Source: Clostridiales bacterium (GTDB lineage Bacteria; Bacillota; Clostridia; Oscillospirales; CAG-272). Taken from it: DNA of 12,760 bases. Below the pieces are notes generated by a model, which was not told the origin of the DNA, ran no database searches, and saw nothing but the letters and a program-made list of their open reading frames with translations. Both the position numbers and the translations under genes were made by a program. Positions 6,095 through 11,186 of the stretch are shown piece by piece (the first letter of the stretch is position 1; every line of letters starts with the position of its first letter). The stretch covers positions 1-12,760 of the forward strand of contig JAEEGW010000006.1 of NCBI GenBank assembly GCA_016280525.1. Reading direction: 5' to 3'.

Positions 6095-6320
6095 ATACTA
6101 TCCTGCTTGGTTAGTGATGGTATGGGCGTTAAAACCCACGAGAGAACAATGGAGTCCGGGCTTCCCGTGTCGGGATGCAGACCTCCTTTCTATCCCCTGT
6201 TCAAGCGGCAACGCGCACGGGATAAAAAGACGTTGGGAGCACAAAGTACGGGAGAGGACACCAACCTGCACAGGCAGGGTTTCTCAATGCCCGACCACAC
6301 GGCCCGGCGGGAGTTTTTGT
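6095..6320 (+). ncRNA. Probable structured non-coding RNA, family unassigned
   Basis: The stretch lacks convincing codons but is packed with compatible helices: a closing stem 6100-6106 with 6274-6280 (7 pairs), TTGGT 6107-6111 with ACCAA 6260-6264, hairpin TGGG/CCCA (6123-6138, loop CGTTAAAA), GGAG/CTCC (6151-6186) enclosing CCCG/CGGG (6164-6174), and TATCCC/GGGATA (6191-6224) enclosing GCG-GCAA-CGC, a GNRA tetraloop. It ends in a terminator at 6290-6318. GTTGG at 6232-6236 competes for CCAAC at 6261-6265, so two folds are possible. I cannot assign it: 6S RNA or the raiA motif are candidates by size and lineage only. It may be transcribed from its own promoter or with the DUF1292 gene. The exact 5' end is uncertain. 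Confidence 0.6.
6290..6320 (+). terminator. Intrinsic terminator ending the structured RNA
   Basis: CCCG (6290-6293) pairs with CGGG (6308-6311), and after one bulged A, CC (6295-6296) pairs with GG (6306-6307). TTTTTGTT follows two bases later. The stem is short but GC-only. Confidence 0.5.
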
Positions 6321-6401
6321 TCGGCGATGCCGAACGGTGAAATCCGCCCTTGCGTGCGGGTGAAATCCGTCCTTACGGACGGGTTACGTTGGGGACTCCC
6401 C
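6320..6401. repeat. Second hairpin cluster, linker GGTGAAATCCG
   Basis: TTCGGC/GCCGAA with loop GAT (6320-6334) is followed by GGTGAAATCCG (6336-6346), an imperfect CCGC/GCGG hairpin (6344-6359), GGTGAAATCCG again (6359-6369), and CCGTCC/GGACGG with loop TTAC (6367-6382). GGGG/CCCC with loop ACT (6391-6401) closes the cluster. The plan, constant linker plus unrelated palindromes with TTAC-type loops, is that of the array at 127-337 with a different linker. No gene is seen between the DUF1292 stop and 6472. Confidence 0.65.
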
Positions 6402-6471
6402 GCCCCGTTTCCCATAATTAAGGAAGTTTGAATATCATCTCAATTGTTCGCATTGAAAGGAGAGCAGAATT

Positions 6472-7281
6472 GTGAAGAAAGTATTAATTGTTATTATATT
6501 CGTTGTTATATTGATGCTTTTTAACGCTTGTTCCAGCGTCGTAACTACGGATACAAATCTGGAAGAACAGGCCTGCGCAACAACGGTGTTAGCTGACAAT
6601 AAGAAAAATACTGCAAAAGAGACGGATACGCAATATCCCGAATATGAAATCGAACCGTTCTTTAGTTTTGCTAACAGCGACGATGACGATTATACGTCAA
6701 AAAGAATTATGAAAAAAAGCATATTAGACCCGCAGAGTTTGTTTGAGGCAGTTGACCGAACAAATGAATATAATGTCAGTGCACACGCAGAGGCGGCAGT
6801 ATGTCTTGTTAGGCCGACAGACGTTGATACAAATGCAGTGATACTTAAGGATGAAACATATGTACCATTGTATACGTTTGAAATTGTCAACGTTTTCAGT
6901 GCGTCAAGTGATGCAGATCAATTTACGTGTCTGAAAAAGGGAAATGTAATAAAAGCGACTGATCCAAATGTGAAATTTGAATCCGGAGTTTTACGCAACG
7001 GAGAATATGGAAATATTCCTGTTATAAAAAAGAACGCTCTGTATCTTATTGCTTTTTCGTATCAAGAAGAATATTACGAGAAACTCGACATATCGGTTTT
7101 ATGCCCTTTTAAAGTCATACTTCATCAGGTATATACCCCTGATTTAGCTAAAGAAATTATCAGTCAATCAGAGCTTGATGGTATCTTTGAAAACACATCT
7201 ATGAAAGTAGATCAAAAAGAAAAATACAAAGAATACATTTATAAATATGCTGAAGGACTGATTTCTGATCAGAATATCTAA
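6472..7281 (+). CDS. Lineage-specific lipoprotein, function unknown
   Basis: The reading frame starts with GTG at 6472, supported by GAAAGGAGA about nine bases upstream, and gives 269 residues. A lipoprotein signal peptide is clear: KK, a hydrophobic run, then LFNAC with the lipidated cysteine at residue 20. A polar T/E/D-rich linker (about 21-75) precedes a mixed alpha/beta domain. I recognise no catalytic motif or family. It should be anchored on the outer face of the membrane. Codons are more AT-rich than in the flanking genes, consistent with an accessory island. It points towards the second lipoprotein gene and the ECF sigma cluster, which lie on the opposite strand, but shares no obvious sequence with the second lipoprotein. 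Confidence 0.8.
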   Translation: MKKVLIVIIFVVILMLFNACSSVVTTDTNLEEQACATTVLADNKKNTAKETDTQYPEYEIEPFFSFANSDDDDYTSKRIMKKSILDPQSLFEAVDRTNEYNVSAHAEAAVCLVRPTDVDTNAVILKDETYVPLYTFEIVNVFSASSDADQFTCLKKGNVIKATDPNVKFESGVLRNGEYGNIPVIKKNALYLIAFSYQEEYYEKLDISVLCPFKVILHQVYTPDLAKEIISQSELDGIFENTSMKVDQKEKYKEYIYKYAEGLISDQNI

Positions 7282-7366
7282 TGATGTGTTCTGTTACTCT
7301 TGTCAAGAGTAACGCAAAAGCACTTTCGGCAGAGCCAAAAGTGCGATGCGCTCTCCGAGGGGGATT

Positions 7367-7391
7367 GCGGTATCTGCGGATACCGCTTTTA
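7367..7391 (+). terminator. Terminator downstream of the plus-strand lipoprotein gene
   Basis: GCGGTATC (7367-7374) pairs perfectly with GATACCGC (7379-7386) around loop TGCG and is followed by TTTTATA. It lies 86 bases past the lipoprotein stop. Confidence 0.5.
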
Positions 7392-7705
7392 TACGGAACA
7401 TTTGATGCTTTTTTGCGCCGACCGATTTTTGAGCGGGTTAAAGAAGTGGCGTCGTTACCGCCTCTCGCGCCGCTCACGTCAGCCCGCAACGGCAGGCTGT
7501 GTAATGGATTGTGAAAAATCAGCCTCAATTTTCAACGCAGTCGTTTTCGGCTTTAACGACGTCGTTTCGGCGTCGTTGTTTTGGCAAGAAAAAGCGTAAA
7601 GAACTGCTTCTAATGGGTTTCAGGGGACGCCCTGAGAGCGAATTTGCTGCAGCAAATTCAGTGCTTGTTAAACCGTGGACGCGATATTTCCGAATAAACG
7701 AGTTC

Positions 7706-7760
7706 TACAAAAAGAACATCTGTTCGATACGCGATACATTGTATCACACGAACAGATGTT
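7706..7760 (-). terminator. Terminator of the minus-strand sigma/lipoprotein cluster
   Basis: AACATCTGTTCG (7715-7726) pairs with CGAACAGATGTT (7749-7760), 12 pairs, enclosing GATAC/GTATC (7733-7745). On the minus strand the hairpin is followed by CTTTTTGT. It lies 25 bases past the stop of the small ORF at 7786 and suits the end of the minus-strand transcription unit. Confidence 0.65.
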
Positions 7761-7785
7761 TGTCAAGAGCTTATTTGAAAGTTTC

Positions 7786-7995
7786 TTAGGTTTTCATATA
7801 ATTTATAGAAAAGAGCCACTCAATGTCTAATGCGCGACGAATAAACATATGTATTACTGGATGTATTTCATAAAAGAAAGTGTCTGTATACATCAAAAAA
7901 TCGCACAAGAGTATTATGTTTTTGACGGAGTAATCTCTTGATAATAAATAAATAAAATACGCTCGTTGTACCTGTTGAACGTGTTGCAAGCTCAT
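7786..7995 (-). CDS. Small ORF, possibly a remnant, function unknown
   Basis: This frame gives 69 residues from an ATG at 7995, rich in aromatic and hydrophobic residues (RAYFIYLLSRDY, IILLCDFLMY). No ribosome binding site precedes the ATG, and an in-frame TGA lies 13 to 15 bases upstream. Codon choice is AT-rich like the neighbouring lipoprotein gene. It sits between that gene and the minus-strand terminator, so it may be a real last gene or the 3' end of a decayed one. No motif identifies it. Confidence 0.35.
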   Translation of the reverse strand: MSLQHVQQVQRAYFIYLLSRDYSVKNIILLCDFLMYTDTFFYEIHPVIHMFIRRALDIEWLFSINYMKT

Positions 7996-8051
7996 GCCCG
8001 TTTTTCAAAGCAAACGGTAACTAATGCTGTTATTATTTAAAGAAGATACAA

Positions 8052-8813
8052 TCAATAAACAAACCCAAACATTTTCAAAAACGGAGGAACTGTATCATTA
8101 TTATATAGAATATCCCCATATGGAACAACTGAATAAATCTCATATGAATACTCAGGATAAACAATGTTTTGCCTAGAATTGTATATAAAATAGTATTCTT
8201 TATCACATATTATCACTTGCATAAGATCATAGTCTGCTAAGTTGCTAGAATAATTTGAATATGTAATTACCAACCGGGGAGTCTTCGAGAATATTGATGG
8301 TTCGTTTGTAACCTGTCCTTGTGACTGAAACCTGTAATTACTGTTCGTTTCATATCCTTCATAACAATTGAAATTCATAAGTGCAATCAGCCGTTTGTCG
8401 TTGATACTGATTTCTCTTTTTCCGGTTTCATCGTATAATACAGCACATATCGGTGTTTTATTGGTAATATACTTAGCCGGCCTATTATCAGGAATTCTAA
8501 TATAACAGTTATTCGGAACCTCGACTGTCTTTTTTTCATTCAGCGTAATACTTGTGAATTCAAGATCGAAATCGCGATCTTCTTTCTGGTATGTACCGTC
8601 ATAAAAAACCGTTTTGACCGTTTCTGTTGAAATAACTACGTCAGATAAATCGAGTGTGATCAAATCATTGTGTACTGGTGCTGTCTCTTCGCAGTAATCA
8701 TTTGAACTGTCAAACGCTGTAACATCGGCAAACATAGGGTCATTGCTTTTGCTGCAACTACATAAGATTATAATAAATACTAACACAAGTAACTTAGTTG
8801 TTATCTTTTTCAT
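8052..8813 (-). CDS. Lineage-specific lipoprotein in the sigma/anti-sigma cluster
   Basis: I start at the ATG at 8813 (253 residues), not 8840. AAAGGAG at 8825-8831 lies 11 bases upstream of 8813 and would be inside the longer form. The N-terminus is a lipoprotein signal: MKKITTK, a hydrophobic run, then LCSC with lipidated C20. After a short polar linker comes a domain rich in Y, N and beta-type sequence with no recognisable family. It would be anchored outside the membrane. It is the gene after the putative anti-sigma factor on the same strand and could be a sensor partner or a target of the regulon. Codon use is AT-rich. Confidence 0.8.
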   Translation of the reverse strand: MKKITTKLLVLVFIIILCSCSKSNDPMFADVTAFDSSNDYCEETAPVHNDLITLDLSDVVISTETVKTVFYDGTYQKEDRDFDLEFTSITLNEKKTVEVPNNCYIRIPDNRPAKYITNKTPICAVLYDETGKREISINDKRLIALMNFNCYEGYETNSNYRFQSQGQVTNEPSIFSKTPRLVITYSNYSSNLADYDLMQVIICDKEYYFIYNSRQNIVYPEYSYEIYSVVPYGDILYNNDTVPPFLKMFGFVY

Positions 8814-8851
8814 ATGATATAATTCTCCTTTGTTGTTCATAATTTGTTTTT

Positions 8852-9097
8852 TTAAAACATCTCGCTTAAAAAGAATTTATTTCTTCCGTTTAATCTTTTG
8901 TAAATTTTGAAAAAATCAATCGCAATACGCATAGTTATTGTGTTATTATTAAATCTATATATAATTCTTCCGTTCTGATACACGACCCACATGTTTTTAG
9001 AGGTGAATTTATCACTATATCCTGAAACATTCCCTATGCTGGCAAGAACATATCCGTCGGGAGAAATTTTCTTACTTATTACACAAGCAAATCCATA
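8852..9097 (-). pseudogene. Out-of-frame C-terminal continuation of the anti-sigma gene (81 codons, no start)
   Basis: Past the stop of the putative anti-sigma gene, another frame is open from 9097 to a TAA at 8852-8854. It reads like real protein: ISPDGYVLASIG, then KNMWVVYQNGRIIYRF, then a K/R-rich helical end. No start codon with a ribosome binding site opens it, and the frame begins inside the last codons of the upstream gene, after a TGA at 9098-9100. The simplest reading is that the upstream protein once continued in this frame and a small indel near the GATGAT repeat at 9098-9106 cut it short. Alternatives are a sequencing error, a programmed frameshift, or a leftover of a separate gene. 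Confidence 0.5.
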
Positions 9098-10218
9098 TCA
9101 TCATTTTGACCAAACTTAGACGCCCAAATACACATCGATTCTGAGAATTTACCAAGACTTAATGATTTGAAATCCTCAGTTGTTACGAAAACGATTATTG
9201 AATCCGTGTTCAGGCTATATTCTACATTTTGAGCTTTAATTATTTCTTCTGCCTCTTTCAAAGCAATCTTAAAGTAAGCTTCACGCACTTTTTTTAACTC
9301 ATCACGCGCAGTCGTCGAAATATGATTCATATCTTCTTCCAGCTTTTCATACAAGGGTTTATTATTATCAATATATTTTGACAAAAACTCTTGTCCAAAA
9401 AACTCTGTCATGCCATCGTACCACGGCTTCTGCCAATCAAGCGGTCCACCGTAATTTTCCGGTTTTTCGCTTCTCATACTGATATATTGATCTGCGCATT
9501 GCATAAAAGCATCATATCTTCTTTTTGCGAGGATTTCTTCCTCGATCTCTTTTACAGCTTCATCATAATACTTGGAATACTCTTTGTCATTATATACAAA
9601 CGTTTTCTCTACAGGTAAACAGATTCGAACTGCAATAACAGCATCTGGATTTTTTAACGCCTCGTATAACGAGCATGTTATATTTTTTCCATAAAACTCG
9701 CCATAACCTTCATCTTCTTCTGAAGATTCACTTGCCCAAATAACATTGTTTCTATCAATGTCATTTTTTGAAGGTTCAATAGTTGTTTCGTTGTCCGTAA
9801 TGATTCCATGTTCCGTTTCGGTCTGTTCATTCGATTCTGTACTCGGTATATCAGTGAATATCGCTGCCGTCGTGTCAATTGATGTTTCAATTTGTTCAGT
9901 AGTGATTTGTTTATCCGAACCAATCGTTTCCGCTATGATGTTTGTAAGTTCCGTTTGTTCATCCTTTTCCGTTTCATCTGTTATCACGGTCTTTTCACTT
10001 ATATCTTTTGTTATTATTTCGTATGTGGTTTCGCTTGGTAGCGGAAGCGGGTTCTTGGCAATACTTGCCCCGGCAGTAATTACCATAGCAACAACCGTAA
10101 CAAATATAAACATCATCACAATTAATAGTGTTATCGTTCTATTCCTTATTTTTCTCTTGTTTATGATTTTTTTACTCTTTTCTATAACATCTTTTGCCAT
10201 CATCTCATTTGTTTTCAT
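9079..10218 (-). CDS. Membrane-anchored putative anti-sigma factor
   Basis: The ATG at 10218 is taken as start (379 residues). GGAGGGG sits about nine bases upstream, whereas the TTG at 10224 would be too close to it. A basic cytoplasmic N-terminus of about 28 residues (KDVIEKSKKIINKRKIRNR) is followed by one membrane helix (29-50), a long T/E/S/I-rich linker (about 60-165), and an extracytoplasmic charged helical domain (about 175-375). This topology, with translational overlap (14 bases) with an ECF sigma gene, is that of a membrane anti-sigma factor whose outer part senses a signal. The cytoplasmic part is too short for a typical zinc-binding anti-sigma domain and has no HxxxCxxC motif. 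The reading frame probably lost its C-terminus: a coding-like tail continues in another frame. No family match is recognised. Confidence 0.7.
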   Translation of the reverse strand: MKTNEMMAKDVIEKSKKIINKRKIRNRTITLLIVMMFIFVTVVAMVITAGASIAKNPLPLPSETTYEIITKDISEKTVITDETEKDEQTELTNIIAETIGSDKQITTEQIETSIDTTAAIFTDIPSTESNEQTETEHGIITDNETTIEPSKNDIDRNNVIWASESSEEDEGYGEFYGKNITCSLYEALKNPDAVIAVRICLPVEKTFVYNDKEYSKYYDEAVKEIEEEILAKRRYDAFMQCADQYISMRSEKPENYGGPLDWQKPWYDGMTEFFGQEFLSKYIDNNKPLYEKLEEDMNHISTTARDELKKVREAYFKIALKEAEEIIKAQNVEYSLNTDSIIVFVTTEDFKSLSLGKFSESMCIWASKFGQNDDMDLLV

Positions 10219-10762
10219 TATCAAACCCCTCCTTCATTAGTTTAGCTTTCAGAGCCTTTTTAGCTCTGTATACAAGGTTCACAATTTGTCTCTTATTCTT
10301 TTTCATTATTTTAGCAACGCTTGAATTATCAAAATTCTCAAAATAGATCAAGTATAAGACTTGCCTATAATCGTCAGGTAAGGTTTTAATTATATTATGC
10401 AGATGTAAGTTCTTTTCATCTTTTATGTATGCAGATTCAACGTCTTGCTCAACATAATTGACTTTATCACAATCTGACATAGTAAGCATTCGATAATCAT
10501 TTATGTCTTTTAAATGATCAATTGCCATATTACGTGCGATAGCATAAAGCCATGTTTTAAATGAACTGTTGCCGGAAAACCTTGGCTTTTTTACTATCAG
10601 CCGTACAAATGTGTCTTCGGCGATATCTTCTGCATCGTGCATATTGTGCACTATACCATTTACAAAAAGAATCAAACCTTCCCGATATTCACCTATAATT
10701 TCAACAAGACCTGTCTCATCACCTTTGAGAAAAATACGATAATTGTCGGCGCCTCTATCCAA
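10205..10762 (-). CDS. ECF-type RNA polymerase sigma factor
   Basis: The TTG at 10762 is preferred as start: AAAGGAG lies exactly seven bases upstream, while the ATG at 10870 has no ribosome binding site and adds 36 residues foreign to the family. This gives 185 residues, the usual ECF length. Region 2 (about 20-90) contains HDAEDIAEDTFVRL and WLYAIARNMAIDHLK. Region 4 (about 125-172) shows LPDDYRQVLYLIYFENFDNSSVAKIM, then a recognition helix KRQIVNLVYRAKKALK. It should direct RNA polymerase to a few promoters and be held inactive by the membrane protein encoded next, whose start overlaps this stop. The low GC and lysine-rich content fit the island. Its regulon is unknown. Confidence 0.9.
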   Translation of the reverse strand: MDRGADNYRIFLKGDETGLVEIIGEYREGLILFVNGIVHNMHDAEDIAEDTFVRLIVKKPRFSGNSSFKTWLYAIARNMAIDHLKDINDYRMLTMSDCDKVNYVEQDVESAYIKDEKNLHLHNIIKTLPDDYRQVLYLIYFENFDNSSVAKIMKKNKRQIVNLVYRAKKALKAKLMKEGFDNENK

Positions 10763-10901
10763 ATTATTTCTCCTTTCAAAAATTAAGCTTCCGGAGGCTT
10801 CGTATATTAGACGGAAAAAAGCTTGAAATCTCTCACTTGAATAATAATTTTGTGGTTCAGAATGTTTCATTAAAATTCACAAAATCGGATTTTATAAAAC
10901 T

Positions 10902-10942
10902 ATTATACAAGATATAATACAAAAAGAAACACAATTTGTGTT
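10902..10942 (-). promoter_or_regulatory. Possible promoter and palindromic operator of the sigma cluster
   Basis: On the minus strand a perfect TATAAT lies at 10907-10902, about 140 bases before the TTG start. The -35 position (GTTTCT) is weak. It overlaps a perfect 15-base palindrome, AACACAA-T-TTGTGTT (10928-10942), a likely binding site for an activator or repressor. The leader between promoter and start carries a weak 16-base palindrome (AAGCCT, CCGG, AAGCTT) near 10786-10801. Confidence 0.35.
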
Positions 10943-11022
10943 GAAAAAAATTTAAGATTATTTATCGATGGAATAAAAAACAAGGTTATCATTAATGCGG
11001 CTATTTCCTTAATTCTGTTACA

Positions 11023-11058
11023 CCCCCCCTGACCGCCCCCAAACCCCCACCACCCCCC
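11023..11058 (-). other. Canonical G-quadruplex motif (C-tract on the plus strand)
   Basis: The plus strand has four C runs of 7 (11023-11029), 5 (11036-11040), 5 (11044-11048) and 6 (11053-11058). On the minus strand these are four G runs of at least five with loops of 4, 3 and 6 bases, meeting the G3+N1-7 definition. It lies between the divergently oriented sigma gene and the rhamnosidase gene. The region 10871-11186 otherwise holds no gene. Confidence 0.75.
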
Positions 11059-11082
11059 AAAGTTACGGGGCTTTTGGAGAGC

Positions 11083-11165
11083 GGGCGATCAATGATCGCC
11101 CATACGAACGGGGCGTCGAGGCGCCGCCCCCTACCGAATTCTTAATTCGGGAGGCAAATCCTCCC
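11083..11165. repeat. Four consecutive hairpins before the rhamnosidase gene
   Basis: GGGCGATC/GATCGCCC with loop AAT (11083-11101), GGGGCG/CGCCCC (11110-11130), CCGAATT/AATTCGG with loop CTT (11134-11150), and GGGAGG/CCTCCC with loop CAAAT (11149-11165) follow one another and end 21 bases before the start codon. The last two share two bases, so they cannot both be fully formed. They would form part of the 5' leader if transcription starts upstream. Confidence 0.65.
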
Positions 11166-11186
11166 CCTACAAAAAAGGATATACAT

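Larger units (their letters stand above)
7293..7760. repeat. Hairpin-rich intergenic chain
   Basis: Bases 7282-7785 hold no convincing gene. Overlapping frames up to 99 codons exist but lack ribosome binding sites and family features. Palindromes follow one another: GTTACTCTTG/CAAGAGTAAC (7293-7313), GCACTTT/AAAGTGC with inner GGC/GCC (7320-7344), GCGGTATC/GATACCGC (7367-7386), TGAGCGG/CCGCTCA enclosing GGCG/CGCC (7430-7476), CAGCC/GGCTG enclosing CCG/CGG (7480-7499), AACGACG/CGTCGTT (7555-7577), TCAGGG/CCCTGA (7620-7635), the perfect 20-base palindrome GAATTTGCTGCAGCAAATTC (7640-7659), and a 12-pair hairpin (7715-7760). It is a locally GC-richer patch inside an AT-rich island, so it may be an inserted or repeated non-coding element. 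Confidence 0.6.

Noticed and set aside
6151..6180. GTCCGGGCTT segment resembling the conserved start of bacterial RNase P RNA
   Set aside because: The other universally conserved RNase P segments are absent in the following 300 bases and a terminator intervenes.
6107..6431. Two overlapping open frames of 77 and 105 codons on the plus strand
   Set aside because: They lack ribosome binding sites and family features and cross the structured RNA, its terminator and the hairpin array.
7281..7789. Several overlapping frames of 77-109 codons on both strands
   Set aside because: They have poor starts, biased composition and run through consecutive palindromes, so they are better explained as open by chance in a structured stretch.
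10786..10801. Possible attenuator hairpin in the leader of the sigma gene
   Set aside because: The stem is only four pairs plus a mismatch, and the T-run after it also serves as the AT-rich lead into the ribosome binding site, so the support is too weak.
6416..11014. AATTAAGGAA (6416-6425) and its reverse complement (11005-11014) near the two island edges, as possible terminal inverted repeats
   Set aside because: Many 10-base inverted matches are expected by chance in a window this size. The match does not extend, and no transposase or target duplication is seen.
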